From contig JAVGWX010000007.1 of the NCBI GenBank assembly GCA_036924085.1, positions 98,752,641 through 98,816,640 on the forward strand: a DNA stretch of 64,000 bases. Reading direction: 5' to 3'. The stretch comes from Ariolimax columbianus. Lineage: Eukaryota > Mollusca > Gastropoda > Stylommatophora > Arionidae. The notes under the pieces were generated by a model. The model was not told where the DNA came from. It saw only the letters and a list, made by a program, of their open reading frames with translations, and did not search any database. This document shows positions 1 through 11,352 of the stretch, in pieces. Position numbers and translations under genes: made by a program. Each line of letters opens with the position of its first letter. Within the stretch, counting starts at the first letter, position 1.

Positions 1-1155
1 AGAGAAAGAAAATAATACTTTATTTCCTTGTATTATAACGCTAGTTATAAATCAGAGCTGACAATATATTCTGTGGGAGTATTATTATCAAGTCTACGAG
101 TTAGTGATTCTTGTGTGTTATGTACTGAATCACTAGCACAGACAATTGCGGACGGCATGCAATATTTTGTCCTATTTGTGTATGTGTTCAAAGTGCAGAG
201 TGTCTAGTATGTTTAGTATTACAGACCGGCTGGCAGTAGGGGTTGGATATCAATCTTGCGACTTCGAGCATATGCGTTCAAAAACTCGATACGGATTATA
301 TTTTTTTGTTTTCTATAAGAGGTAAAACCAAAATATGTCTTGTACATTTTGTGGTGACTGCAGTAACTATAAATCATATATTTCAATATCCTATTAATCT
401 ACTCACTGGATATTAGCAATGGAAATAAAGGTCGTAATGATAATTTAAAAAAAAATATAATAAAATCTAGGCTTCTTTGAAAACAACCAAAATCATTCAT
501 TGTGTGAAACTCCATGCTCACCGATAACCTTTATTTTTGTTTTGTTTATTTTATGTCAGGCAGTTAACTTCATTGTCTGCCAAAAGCGGAACCCATGTTT
601 CTTGCAGTCTATGATATTGCTACAGCAAATAATATTTCGTGTGATGACTAAGCAGAATGTGTGCCACGTCAGAGCATACGATATTATCTTCCATTCCTTT
701 TACTGTCCTTTGTGTCAACAATTATTTTTTTAAAAATTGATGATGAAACACAAATGAAACTGGAGTTTGTTATAAGAAAGAAATGAGAAAATCATGCACA
801 ATTATAATAAAATACTGCCCTTACTAACAAAATACACCACCGATCATTATATATAAAATGTCAAGATATCGTTCTGATGATAACTTCCATGATTTGATAT
901 GGAAACTTAAAAGGTTAATATGCTAAATTGGTATTTGAAACAGACAGGACATGCTGTTACATCCCAACTTATCCTTCTGCTCAGGAATTATAAGCACAAA
1001 TAGAGGACAATTGGACATATTTTTTAAATAAAAATAGACTAAAATGAATTTGAAGACCTGCCTTTTTGGAGGTTTATTTCGATATTTTTAATCATTGCGT
1101 AAACTCTAAAACAAAACGTACAATATACTGAAGTATATTATAATAAAGAATACAT
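1..1155. other. Unassigned AT-rich DNA, no gene seen
   Basis: AT-rich sequence with only short chance open frames, the longest being 77 codons at 500-733 with no recognisable motif. On the inferred gene model this is part of the neurexin intron downstream of the exon at 22141-22301. I see no repeat array, RNA gene or transposon protein here. Confidence 0.5.
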
Positions 1156-1157
1156 TA

Positions 1158-1212
<55 letters not shown>
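1156..1212. repeat. (AT)n microsatellite
   Basis: Nearly pure alternating AT run of about 55 bp. It is one of several long AT dinucleotide tracts in the first 6 kb. Confidence 0.95.
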
Positions 1213-1213
<1 letters not shown>

Positions 1214-1554
1214 CAATCACTGAAGACAATAAATGCCCACGCGCATGCAATTTCTAATTATAATTTTTAAAACTACATGGCCGAGTACTACAGTCCTGGT
1301 TAGAACTAAGACTTTTAATTGAAAAGCGAGAGCTGATATATGTCAGAAAATAAATGCCTTTCTAGAGAAAGATGAACTAATGAATTAAAAGATCTGGCTG
1401 ATAATCAGCGATGGACAAGATTTGTAGATTTGTTGCTGCTTTTACTAAACAGAAAGAGCAGAAGACTCTTTTCTGCCTCAATTGTTTGACCCGAGCAATA
1501 TACTTCCCTCGAACTCTGGCTGAAAGAATAGGGATCAAATTAATCAAAAATATC

Positions 1555-1660
1555 TATCTGAAACCAGACGTGGGAGATCAAAAGGCGCAGATATCGTAAG
1601 CTCGTTGTTAACTACAGCACAACGTACCAAAACGTCCTCTTCAGGACGAAGAATAAAAAA
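1555..1660 (+). mobile_element. Degenerate SINE-like repeat (family B), fragment
   Basis: The stretch reading GCGCAGATATCG, then TAACTACAGCACAACGTA, then CGTCCTCTTCAGGACGA aligns by eye with the better copy at 62440-62632 (CCCAGATATCGC, AAACTACAACACAGCAACAT, CGTCCTTTTCAGGAC). Only the 3' part is present. The flanking DNA at 1213-1554 and 1661-1730 shows nothing else recognisable. Confidence 0.45.
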
Positions 1661-1730
1661 AAAGAGGACGAATTAGGAAAAAGAAGACAAAGAAATGAAC
1701 AAGCCAAAATCACATCTAACTCACAGACCG

Positions 1731-1945
1731 TTTTATGTCTAATGTCGTTTTATACAAAACTAGACGAACGCATATATCAGCAATCCACAATTTTATGTCT
1801 AATGTCGTTTTATACAAAACTAGACGAACGCATATATCAGCAATCCACAATTTTATGTCTAATGTCGTTTTATACAAAACTAGACGAACGCATATATCAG
1901 CAATCCACAATATGATGTATAATGTCGTTTTATACAAAACTAGAC
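1731..1945. repeat. 60-bp tandem repeat, about 3.6 copies
   Basis: The unit starts TTTTATGTCTAATGTCG and contains ACTAGACGAACGCATATATC. The period is exactly 60 bp and copies are nearly identical until the last, which is diverged and truncated. 60 is divisible by 3, so frames stay open on both strands and produce spurious repeat peptides of about 80-97 codons. Confidence 0.97.
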
Positions 1946-2526
1946 AAACTGACAATTTACCATTTAAACAGGTTCACGCAGAGAATAGTTCCATAGCCGT
2001 GACCTTATATTATTGTACCAGATCTTAGCTTTTCCTGGGAGGGAGTGATCAATTTTCTTTCTCGCTGCTTTGACATCTCTGATTGTTATTCAGGTACACA
2101 ATTACAGATGGGTACACTTGAGCCTTCCGTTTTGTCAATAAAAGTAATTGCTGAGCGTCAGACGTGTTATACAAACCAAATACAAATATACAGGTAATCT
2201 AATATTCTTTATTGCTTCTAAAACAAGTCACTGCACAAATTTTTAGTCCTAGCAGTGCAGCTGATAAAAACAAGAGCATCGACCAGTTCACAGTTTGATT
2301 CAGACTTGAGGATCAAAAATGGCCCACAGCAAACATACCATAATTTAATCAGAATGTCTTCGTCAACAGTCAAACAGCGGATTGGGAAAGAGAGCGAACT
2401 AGACGAGTCGGCACAACAGTGTGGTACTCAAATAAAGCAATATTCTAGACCAGTCTCTCTAAACATTTGTGTCCAGTAGAAACACTTGAAATAATTGTCG
2501 GGTTTCAAGGAAACCCTGCACATACT
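1946..2526. other. Unassigned intron DNA
   Basis: No protein motif, repeat array or RNA gene recognised. Short open frames, such as 2255-2479, have no family resemblance I can name. Confidence 0.45.
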
Positions 2527-2545
2527 ATTTATATATATATATATA

Positions 2546-2641
<96 letters not shown>

Positions 2642-2642
2642 T
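2527..2642. repeat. Long (AT)n tract
   Basis: About 115 bp of AT dinucleotides with a few interruptions. It directly abuts the mariner-derived inverted repeat. Confidence 0.95.
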
Positions 2643-2649
2643 ATACAAG

Positions 2650-3372
2650 AGACGTGTTCAAATGAAACCGGACCTAATTGCACCAAGTGAACCTACGTAC
2701 TGTTTGCACGATGACGTCCCTTCTAGTGTAAACTGCACATACCAACCGTCAAGTTTGCAAAATTTCATTATTCCCCGACTCATAGTTTCCCCAGCATACC
2801 GTTTAAAACATGGTGGGTGTGATACGGAATCCGTCAAGAGTTGATCAGCGAGCGGTAATTCGGTTTCTAACAGCTGAAGGATGTCGACCAGTTGACATTC
2901 ATCGCAGAATGCAGGCATTGACAAAAGTGTGTCGAAGACAACAGTGAAGAGCCGGACAACGATGTTTAAAGAAGGACGTGAGCTAATGCAACAATAGGCG
3001 CCTGACCTGGTCTAGGAAGGTCTTTCGTTAACTCACGTCCTTCTTTAAACATCGTTGTCCAGTTCTTCACTGTTGTCTTCGACACACTTTTGTCACCATA
3101 CATTGCCTGTATTCTGCGATGAATGTCAACTGGTCGACATCCATCAGCTGTTAGAAACTGAATCACAGCTCGCTGATCAAGTGAAGGGATTCCGTATAAC
3201 ATCCACCATGTTTTAAACAGTCTGCTGAGGAAACTATGAGTCGGAAGATAATGCAATTTTGCAAACTTGACGGTTGCTACGTGCAGTTTACACCGGAAGT
3301 GACGTTATCATGTGCATCGTACGTATGTTCACTTGTTGAAGTTTGGTCCGATGTCATTTGAACACGCCTCGT
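2650..3372. mobile_element. Foldback (inverted-repeat) remnant of a mariner-like transposon
   Basis: Two arms face each other. The left arm is about 2650-2985 (+) and the right arm about 3020-3372 (-), joined by a short spacer. Both arms end with the same outer motif, GACGTGTTCAAATGA on the left and its complement (TCATTTGAACACGCC) on the right. Both carry the N-terminal helix-turn-helix coding segment of a mariner transposase. On the minus strand (3256-2966) it reads DQRAVIQFLTADGCRPVDIH, then SVSKTTVKNW and FKEGRELTKD, typical of the mariner/SETMAR-type HTH. The left-arm copy has a frameshift after the RRMQAL position. No DD(34)D catalytic domain is present, so this cannot encode an active transposase. 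It may be a head-to-head pair of truncated insertions or a non-autonomous foldback element. Confidence 0.8.
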
Positions 3373-3399
3373 AACAATTATCTATAGAAAGTGTAGTAT

Positions 3400-3605
3400 T
3401 GGGGGGGGGGGGGGTTGTGTAAAAAGTGGAAAGGGTAGAGGGGGTATTTAAGTTGAAAGTGGTCGTCCACATAGCAACACACACTCCCAAATACATCTAT
3501 CAGGAGTACCCCGCCCTCTTATCTTTGACAGTGGTCGTCCACAAAGAAGCTCACACACTCACAAACATATCTATAAGGAGTAACAAGCCCTCAATGAATA
3601 TACTA
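3400..3605. repeat. Poly-G run and 72-bp duplicated unit
   Basis: A run of about 14 G residues near 3401-3414 is followed by two diverged copies of a 72-bp unit marked by GTGGTCGTCCACA at 3459 and 3531. Each carries a CACACACTC segment and an ATCTATMAGGAGTA segment. Confidence 0.75.
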
Positions 3606-4029
3606 GTTTAGGGGATATCTTAAATTGAGGAAACCCACAGTATTGTTGTGTTTAGTTGTTATATGTTAAGTTGTTGTATGTTTACGTTTGTAGATAGCTT
3701 TACTGTTTTACTTACTGCAATATTTTACGATACAACTGTTTCAGTTGAACTCAACTCTGAGAGTTTAACATGTCAGACTTTTGTGGACATCGTTTCGGGA
3801 TGAGCCCTTAGATGTAATGAACTTATCTCCGTGTTTTGCTGCTGATGTACATTGGTCTACAGCATTGGCAGGAACAAATTCCTTCCGTGATGGCCCATTT
3901 ATGTTGCAGACCATAAGGTCACATACATATTATTCTTGCATTGAAGATTCATATTTAAAAAAAAAAGATTAATTAAACTGCATTTTTAACACTTTCAATA
4001 ATTGAAAATTCGCGTTATATTTGCGTCAA
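3606..4029. other. Unassigned intron DNA
   Basis: Nothing recognisable. A 63-codon open frame (3781-3972) has no motif I can identify. Confidence 0.4.
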
Positions 4030-4356
4030 ATTCCTATTAAATAGACATCAGCTTTACTAGAGGTTATTGGATTATAAGTAATATATTTATTAAATGGACA
4101 TCAGCTTTACTAGAGGTTATTGGATTATAAGTAATATATTTATTAAATAAACATCAGATTTACTAGAGGTTATTGGATTATAAGTAATATATTTATTAAA
4201 TAGACATCAGCTTTACTAGAGGTTATTGGATTATAAGTAATATATTTATTAAATAGACATCAGCTTTACTAGAGGTTATTGGATTAAAAGTAATATATTT
4301 ATTAAATAGACATCAGCTTTACTAGAGGTTATTGGATTATAAGTAATATATTTATT
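4030..4356. repeat. 53-bp tandem repeat, about 6 copies
   Basis: The unit contains GACATCAGCTTTACTAGAGG and TTATTGGATTATAAGTAAT. Copy starts fall at about 4044, 4097, 4150, 4203, 4256 and 4309, a period of exactly 53 bp with one or two substitutions per copy. Confidence 0.97.
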
Positions 4357-4689
4357 ATTGCATTTTGTACAAGAAATGAAAATCTATAAAATAATATAGT
4401 GATATTAATAATAAACCACCAAAATAGTTATTTATCGCCACAGGAATGTACCTCCGCCGAAGCTATTCACGCAGACAGCGTGTTAAAGGTCTCACAAAAC
4501 CGATTGCTCGAGTCGATCAATCACATCCACCATACCACCATACATAGCTTTAATCATTTCTAACAAAGTCAATCAATACGTCTTTTTGTAAAAATGAAGA
4601 TTTTAAGCGTACTAAGTAACTATTGATCTCGATAAATGTGATTCGCCGATTGGCGAGAACATGCGCTGCATGACAAGACGCCGGCAATT

Positions 4690-4838
4690 TAACCTTGAAA
4701 GTCGGGGGGAACATATAGTATTTTGTGTCGATAAAATCTATATACGCGATGGCGGGTGAGGGGGGGGGGGGGACATATAGTATTTTGTGTCGATAAAATC
4801 TATATACGCGATGGCGGGTGAGGGGGGGGGGGGGGGAC
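4690..4838. repeat. 62-bp duplicated unit with long poly-G runs
   Basis: ACATATAGTATTTTGTGTCG occurs at 4711 and 4773. Each copy ends in GGCGGGTGAG followed by a G-run of 12-15 bases. The G-run sits at the unit junction, so slippage there probably accompanied the duplication. Confidence 0.85.
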
Positions 4839-5060
4839 TGTGCGAGTAAGTACGACACCGGAATTGTCGTTTTCTGACCTTTCAGTTACAACCTCTCACT
4901 GAACCCATAAGGATCCTTTCATTAGTTACAACGTGTCACATAACCCAAAAAGGACATTTGAACACCTTTTGAGAAACTGGTTTCTAGAAAAATCAAAATA
5001 GCTATTGAATTTGGCAACTAACATGCTGCCTTAATAAAGTAATCCACCTTCAAATTTTCA

Positions 5061-5062
<2 letters not shown>

Positions 5063-5122
<60 letters not shown>

Positions 5123-5123
5123 T
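5063..5123. repeat. (AT)n microsatellite
   Basis: Pure AT dinucleotide tract of about 55 bp immediately before a LINE fragment. Confidence 0.95.
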
Positions 5124-5127
5124 ATGC

Positions 5128-5805
5128 TGAGGCAAGCTCTGCGCTTCAGAGGTATCCAAGCTAACGTCTGGAATCCACATAGGTATTAGTTTCGACACCA
5201 AGATAAAAGTGTATCGTGCTATAGTATTTTCCATGATGCTGCATACTTGTGAGACATGGACACTGTATAGCAGACATGGCAGACAGCGCAATCATTGTCA
5301 CTCGAGCTGTCCTCGCAGGCTGCTCAGGATCAACTAACAGGAAAAATTGCTCAACTCTGAAATTCGTAGCAATACTAACATGTTGAGCTTCCACGCAGTT
5401 CTAAAATTTGCGCAACTAAGATGAACAAGACACGGTATTCGAATACCAGGTAAACGCATCCTCAAACAGCTGTTATACGGTGAGCTCAAAACAGGCTGAC
5501 CCTCATCAGGAGGGCAGAAGAAACGCTCATTGAAAGTGCCTTTGAAATGCTTCAATATTGATGTCACCTTCTGGGAAATGCTTGCACAAGACCGTACCAC
5601 CTGGCGAGCTAGTATTAACCCAGGTGCTCTAATCCTAGAGAGTGCAGCAATCGCGGGGGCTCAGGGAAAGTGTGTTGCCAGAATATCAATACTCACAACA
5701 ATTCCACTGCAGGCTCCCCGCATGTGTGCCCCGAATGTAGCAAGATGTGCCGTTCCAGGATTGGTTTTTACATATCCACCAGAGAACATATATTTCGCAG
5801 CAATA
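5128..5805 (+). pseudogene. Degraded LINE 3' fragment (RT C-terminal region)
   Basis: Translating across frameshifts gives GISFDTKIKVYRAIVF, then HTCETWTLYSRHGRQ, then KRILKQLLYGELKTG and MLAQDRTTWRASI. This follows the order of the C-terminal RT region in the better copies at 15.3-18.9 kb (TKLKVYRATII, ACESWTVYSG, KKLLYGELREG). The trailing CAPNVARCAVPGLVF may be the remnant of the C-terminal zinc finger of that family. There is no RT catalytic core and there are multiple stops, so this is a dead 5'-truncated insertion. Clade is not assigned. Confidence 0.75.
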
Positions 5806-6038
5806 GTCTGAGCTATCGCCATCTTCTCTTCCGATAGGCAATTATTATATATCTTCTTCATATATCAAGTGGTTTTTTTAATTTAAAAAAATGGGTGTAT
5901 AATCTTTACTTTAAAGGCAGGGTAAATATTTGTACACTTTTCGACGTCAATATGATGAAGTATTTAAAACAGGGTCACAGCCATAAAAAAAAGATGGGTA
6001 AACGGCGTATACCCGCGTATACCATGAAAAAGCATCAC

Positions 6039-6039
<1 letters not shown>

Positions 6040-6104
<65 letters not shown>
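6040..6104. repeat. (AT)n microsatellite
   Basis: Pure AT dinucleotide tract of about 60 bp. Confidence 0.95.
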
Positions 6105-6107
<3 letters not shown>

Positions 6108-6775
6108 AATTAAAAAAACAAACCAGGATGATACAAATGAAACTAAAAGCGACATATATAGGGTGTGTTACTGTAAGCCACAGTTATTGGCCATGCAAAA
6201 CGTTACTTACATAACATACACCTTCATCCCTAGTCAGCTAGGGGAGAGCACACAGCCAGATGAGAGTTGACACAATTTGGCACATCTTTTAACTTTGATC
6301 TTTGACTTTTTTTTTTTAAAACTTATAATTTATCTTTCTAAATTAGAAAATTAGTAAAAACAAAATGTGTGATGGGGGTGGCGGGGGAAATGAGCGTGTT
6401 TAAAATAAAAGTAGAGAGGGAAGGCGTAAGGTTAAGATTGTTATAGTATAAATTATCTTAAAATCTTATAATGAACACCGTATACGCCAGGTCAATGCTA
6501 GGAGTATATGATGACATATTTGCATGACCAGTTAAAAAGGGCTCATAAAAATATCATGATATTCTACACTTGCTTTGGCGTTCAATTTAAATTTGAGAAA
6601 AACAACACAATGATTGTTTAATTGCGAAAATGAGACAAAACTGATAAAGAAGATTGTTCTTCTCATTAGTTATTAGCAGCCATTGTTGTGTGCAGTAGTT
6701 GTTTGAATTATAAATAACATGGTGGCGGGAGAATAGACTTCACAAGACGAAAGATACGACAACTGTGCTTATATA
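6105..6775. other. Unassigned intron DNA
   Basis: AT-rich sequence with a T-run near 6310. No protein, RNA or repeat family recognised. Confidence 0.4.
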
Positions 6776-7325
6776 TGTTACAAAATACAAATTAGATTGT
6801 CGCCTCAAAGAGAAGGACAACAAAAGCTAAGTATAAATTTTGTTGTTATTATAATTTTTTTTTCTTCCCCCCCACTCCGGGTCATATTATCCTATAGTCA
6901 GTCATGACTGAAAGTGGCTACTAACTAACTACCTAACTGTCACCTGAACCACAGACAAGATAAAAAATACAAACTAGATTGTCACATGAACAACAAATGA
7001 GATAAGAAAATAGACACACTAACTTGACACGTGAAGCACAGATGAGATAAAAGAATATACACTAAATTATCACCTGAATTACAGATGATCTCAAACATAC
7101 ACAATAAATTGTCATTTGGCCATTTATGAGATAAACAAAATATTCAATAAATTGCCACATAAGCCATAAAGAAGATGAAAAAATATACAAACTAAATTGT
7201 CACATGAACCATAGAAGAGATAAATAATATACAAACTAAATTGTCACATGAGCCATAGAAGAGATAAAGAATACACACAGTAAATTGTCACATGAGCAAC
7301 GGTCAAGATAAAATATAAAAGAAAT
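6776..7325. repeat. Degenerate minisatellite, unit about 45-50 bp
   Basis: Loosely repeated unit with ACAAACTAAATTGTCACATG, a variable AACCATAGA element, and GAGATAAA. About ten diverged copies. The best conserved are at 7140-7320. The DNA around 6840-6935 (T and C runs) is poorly matched. Confidence 0.75.
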
Positions 7326-7544
7326 GAAGTGACTTGATTTGATCAGGAAACGCAACTGCTTCCTGCCCCTCTCAACACTCAGATAACATGTTTCAAACAA
7401 CAGGACAAGAAATTACGTGATAAGTACGTGGGGATTCAACTCTGATTCCCCTAGGTGACGTATGTGCCGCGCTTCAAGAAATATATAAGTTAAGGGATTT
7501 GATCATCTAGAACACTTTAAAATAGTGCTATTACCTTTCATTTT

Positions 7545-7650
7545 CCTAGCTCCCTAAGACGGTGTGCTTTCTGCTGTGAGATGGTGCCTTTCGCCACAGT
7601 GCATCCGATTTCATTAGAACTATTTAAAAATCGTTTCACATCCCAAAGGG
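7545..7650 (-). mobile_element. Possible degenerate SINE core fragment
   Basis: On the minus strand GAAATCGGATGCACTGTGGC and GAAAGGCACC resemble the SINE core seen at 34.64 kb (GAAGTCGGATGCACTGGGCC, GACAGGCGCA). A possible second piece lies near 7870-7990. Flanks are unassigned. Confidence 0.35.
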
Positions 7651-7989
7651 GTTGGACTCTGTTGATTCATGGATTCGAACACAGGAGAGTTTGAGTTTGT
7701 TAGCTGTGTCTTTAAGAACTTGGCAACGCCCCTATTCCAAAACCCCGAACCTACCCCTTCCCTTATTGTATTGTGTGAAGCAACTTTTGCTGAGTTAACT
7801 CTTAACGACGTTCCTTTCGTAGCTGGTTGGTTACATCGGCTCTTCTTACACCGACACTGAGATGTGCTTGAGAAGATGAACCGTGGTCGTCTTGCCTGCA
7901 GTGCAATGCAAAGCTACCTAGTGCCCTCACCGATAAATGGATTACAGTGTCGCTTCCCTGCTGTCACAGCCTGCCACAATGAGCATGAG

Positions 7990-8405
7990 CGTGAGGTTGG
8001 GGGGGGGGGTCTTGATAAGTATGGTTAACTTGCCCTTAACGTGAGGTGGGGTCTTAATCAGTATGGTTAACTTGCCCTTAACGTGAGGTTGGGGGGAGGG
8101 GGGTCTTGATCAGTATGGTTAACTTGCCCTTAACGTGAGGTGGGGTCTTAATCAGTATGGTGGTCTTGCCTTAACGTGAGGTGGGGTCTTAATCAGTATG
8201 GTTAACTTGCCCTTAACGTGAGGTGGGGTCTTGATCAGTATTGTTGACTTGCCCCTAACGTGAGGTTGGTTCTTGATCAGAATGGTTGACTTGTCCCTAA
8301 CGTGAGGTTGGTTCTTGATCAGAATGGTTGACTTGTCCCTAACGTGAGGTTGATTCTTGATCAGAATGGTTGACTTGCCCCTAACGTGAGGTGGAGTCTT
8401 GATCT
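7990..8405. repeat. Minisatellite, unit about 40-50 bp (GTGAGGTTGG type)
   Basis: About nine copies of a unit built from CTTAACGTGAGGTGGGGTC, TTAATCAGTATGGTT and AACTTGCC. Unit length varies because of G-runs after GAGGTTGG. The core is related to the array at 8755-8950, so the two are probably one array split by the SINE-like element between them. Confidence 0.93.
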
Positions 8406-8454
8406 CTTCCCCCCTCCTTCGTTCGTTCTCAACCTCCCACTACCAAACACTGAA

Positions 8455-8690
8455 AGGGCTTAAGTAACAGAATTTAGTCCAGAGAACGGAATGCGTTGTG
8501 TCGTAGTTTACAGCTTGGCTGCGATATTTGCACCTTTCGGTCCAACACATCCGACTTCAGCAAGCATTTTTTGAGTACAGGGGTAGCATTCCCTCTTCGA
8601 TCCCTTTTCCTTAGCCAGTCTGTCCTGCTACAGCCTGTTATCCAGGATCACTACGTGGAGGTGTAGAAGGGTCTTGGCAGCTATGGTTCG
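8455..8690 (-). mobile_element. SINE-like interspersed repeat, family B
   Basis: Read on the minus strand it contains CACGTAGTGATCCTGGATAA, GGATCGAAGAGGGAATGC, TGCTGAAGTCGGATGTGT, GAAAGGTGCAAATATCGCAG and CGTTCTCTGGACTAAATTCT in order. The same blocks occur in the same order at 53.80-54.04 kb, and partly at 48.2 and 62.5 kb. It interrupts two related minisatellite arrays, consistent with insertion into a once-continuous array. No RNA polymerase III boxes were found in this copy. Confidence 0.75.
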
Positions 8691-8754
8691 CTGGCCCTGA
8701 CGCTAGTAGTCAGTTTTGGGTCGATGACCACTACAGCTCATGCGCTGCTCAGCA

Positions 8755-9290
8755 TCTTGATCCCTGGGTCTTGATCAGTATGGTTGACTTTCCCTTGACG
8801 TGAGGTTGGTTCTTGATCAGTATGGTTGACTTGCCCATGGTGAGAGGTTGGGTCTTGATCAGTATGGTTGACTTGCCCCTGATGCGAGGTTGGTTCTTGA
8901 TCAGTATGGTTGACTTGCCCCTGGTGTGACGTTGGGTCCTGACCAATATTTTTCATCTACTTCTGACGTTACGTGGGGTCATTCCAAATATGTTTAATCA
9001 GCCCCCGACGTGACCTGGGGTCCTGCCAAGTGTTTCATTTGCACCTGTGTGACCTGGAGTCCTGACCAGTATGTTTCATCTGCCCCTGGCGTGACCTAGG
9101 GTCCTGCCAAGTATGTTTCATTTGCCCCTGACGCGACCTGGAGTCCTGACCAGTATGTTTGATCTGCCTCTATCGTGACCTGTGGTCCTGACCAGTATGT
9201 TTCATCTGCCTCTGACGTGACGTGGGGTCTTGACCAGTATGTTTCATCTGTCCCTAAAGTGATCTGGAGTCCTGACCAGTGTGATCCTAA
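8755..9290. repeat. Minisatellite, unit about 42-50 bp (GTCCTGACCAGTATG type)
   Basis: First five copies match the 8.0-8.4 kb array (CTTGATCAGTATGGTTGACT). From about 8940 the unit drifts to CCTGACCAGTATGTTTCATC plus TGCCCCTGACGTGACCTG. The gradual drift shows the two variants share an origin. Confidence 0.93.
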
Positions 9291-9429
9291 TTACTTTTCG
9301 CTACACCAAAATTGTTTTACCTTAAATGCTATACTTTCTCAAGACCTACTTTTGTCAAGTAACGCACGTCATTCGCGCGGCAAAGCACGCGTGACACCTG
9401 GAGAACTCGCATTCTTCCCGGAGTGCTAA

Positions 9430-10095
9430 TTGCTGGCGTTCCTTCTCCGTGATGATGATGATGAGGATAATGCAATTCCTTTGGCTGTGAGCTAGTAGTT
9501 CTTGATAGCACAATGGCTCACGGCTAAAGCACACGTCTTCCTCAGTTGTTATGTAGAGTGCTGTGTATGGTGAGGAGTGATGCGAGCAACTGGTTTCGCA
9601 GGTCAGTTAGCCATGGACACAATGTCAGGAGGTGCTCGACTTCTTTCTTCTGAAATTTGTTTAATGTAGTGGATCCATTCTATTCAGATATTTGTTGAAA
9701 TGGACATGACCTGTTCTCAGTGTGAAGATAAACTCTGGTCCCGTCTTTTCAATTTCTTGTCTGGGCTTTGGAGATATGGTTTTGCTTGATGTCTAAAACA
9801 TATTCGGCTTGTCTGGGATGAAGCCCACTGATTTAGCCACTCATGTCTATAGTTGTTTCTCTTTGGTGGTATTGCATCTACTGTTTTCAGAGTGTTCATA
9901 TATACTTGTCCGTACCCCCGTTTTCGTTACGTTTCTTACAAGTTGACTAGACTCAGACTTTCCCACGGCTTCTCTACTTATCAAACGACTGTTTTCTACA
10001 CTCTGGTGTTTATTTTTACACTGTTGTTGGAGGGAAGTCTCTTCAAATAGTGATAAGTCTACGCTCTGACTCGAGCATGACAATCAGTGCCAATC
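9430..10095 (-). pseudogene. Decayed LINE 3' end with RNase H-distal region
   Basis: The minus strand reads HEWLNQWASSQTSR, a short variable stretch, then LKRRDQ, followed out of frame by RTGHVHFN-like and SRAPPDIVSMANLP-like segments. In RNase H-bearing non-LTR retrotransposons the region after RNase H has an EW-x-W-ASSxTGR segment followed by LKRxDQ-x-FRLRTxH, so I assign it to that class. Stops and frameshifts are frequent. It ends near a CATCATCATCATCACGG run that may be the element's short tandem tail. Confidence 0.6.
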
Positions 10096-10281
10096 AATAA
10101 CGATTAACCTGTTGACCGCTCAAGACATTACTCGTAGTTAGTATACAGTTTTTTATTTGAGTATTGAGTCTTAAACATCTTCTCCATTTAGAAAACACGA
10201 TTTTGGACAAATAATAAAGAAACAGCGTTACGCGGCAGAGAAGCATCCTTAGAACACGATCCCAATTTTTCTTGGTTCGAC

Positions 10282-10290
10282 TGGTTCGCC

Positions 10291-10339
<49 letters not shown>
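10282..10339. repeat. (CAA)n microsatellite
   Basis: About 19 uninterrupted CAA triplets (minus strand TTG). Confidence 0.97.
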
Positions 10340-10340
<1 letters not shown>

Positions 10341-11088
10341 TGCATTCGTTTTTAAAAGACCGATTGACCGGTTTGCGACACGTGCAGCGTGTATGAGTGC
10401 TTCAGAAAAGTATTCCATTTATATTTATGTTAGAGGAAATTGTTCTACTTAAATCACTTGTTCTGTTCGACTTCACTGCACTTAGGGCATACCTAAAGGT
10501 TGAGCACCTATGTTCTATGTTCTGGTCTTTCTCAGTTAATACAGAAGAGTGTGGATACCAATGGTTCCTGCAGCTCGTTGGTTGTGCACACTTCTGTCCC
10601 GCCCTCTGTTGCGCCCAAGTCCGCTCTAACCGCATTAGAATTCAATCCTCTGCTTGTTTGGAAATTACTGATTCCTATATTGTGGTATCATTACCCAACT
10701 TTTGACCATTCATTGACTTTAATACGTAACTGCTATCCATAGCTAGTGTACCCATAATTAATACTGATGAAGCAAGGATGTCAGCTCTTCCATTGCTCTG
10801 AATCCCAGCATGACTAGGTCAATAGATCCCCATCAGCACCTGTAGTGTTGAGACTATACAGCTACCATCCACTCATTCTTTAGCGAACCCTTCTGAACTT
10901 TCCGAAGCAATGATTGGAAGTATGAGACAACTGCCCCTATTAAAGAGGTATTATATATCCATCCCATGACTCCAGCCGTGGGTGTCCCCTTAGGTCTCAC
11001 ACTGAAGATTATTGTTCTGTAAGATCAGCTCACCTTACCAATGACGTGTCCTCTCACTCTAGCAGAGAAGTTCCAACCAGATATCCCA

Positions 11089-11352
11089 CTGCATCGATCC
11101 ATCGGTTTACATAAAGACATCCCTATTCTGAGTGGTATAATTTATCGGATGATTGACCTCAAACTATGTCCTCCCATTGCATCGATCCATCGGTTTACAT
11201 AAAGACATCCCTATTCTGAGTGGTATAATTTATCGGATGATTGACCTCAAACTATGTCCTCCCACTGCATCGATCCATCGGTTTACATAAAGACATCCCT
11301 ATTCTGAGTGGTATAATTTATCGGATGATTGACCTCAAACTATGTCCTCCCA
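11089..11352. repeat. 88-bp tandem triplication
   Basis: GCATCGATCCATCGGTTTAC begins copies at 11091, 11179 and 11267, an 88-bp period with almost no differences between copies. It lies inside the antisense LINE remnant, so it is a local duplication of LINE-derived sequence. Confidence 0.97.
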
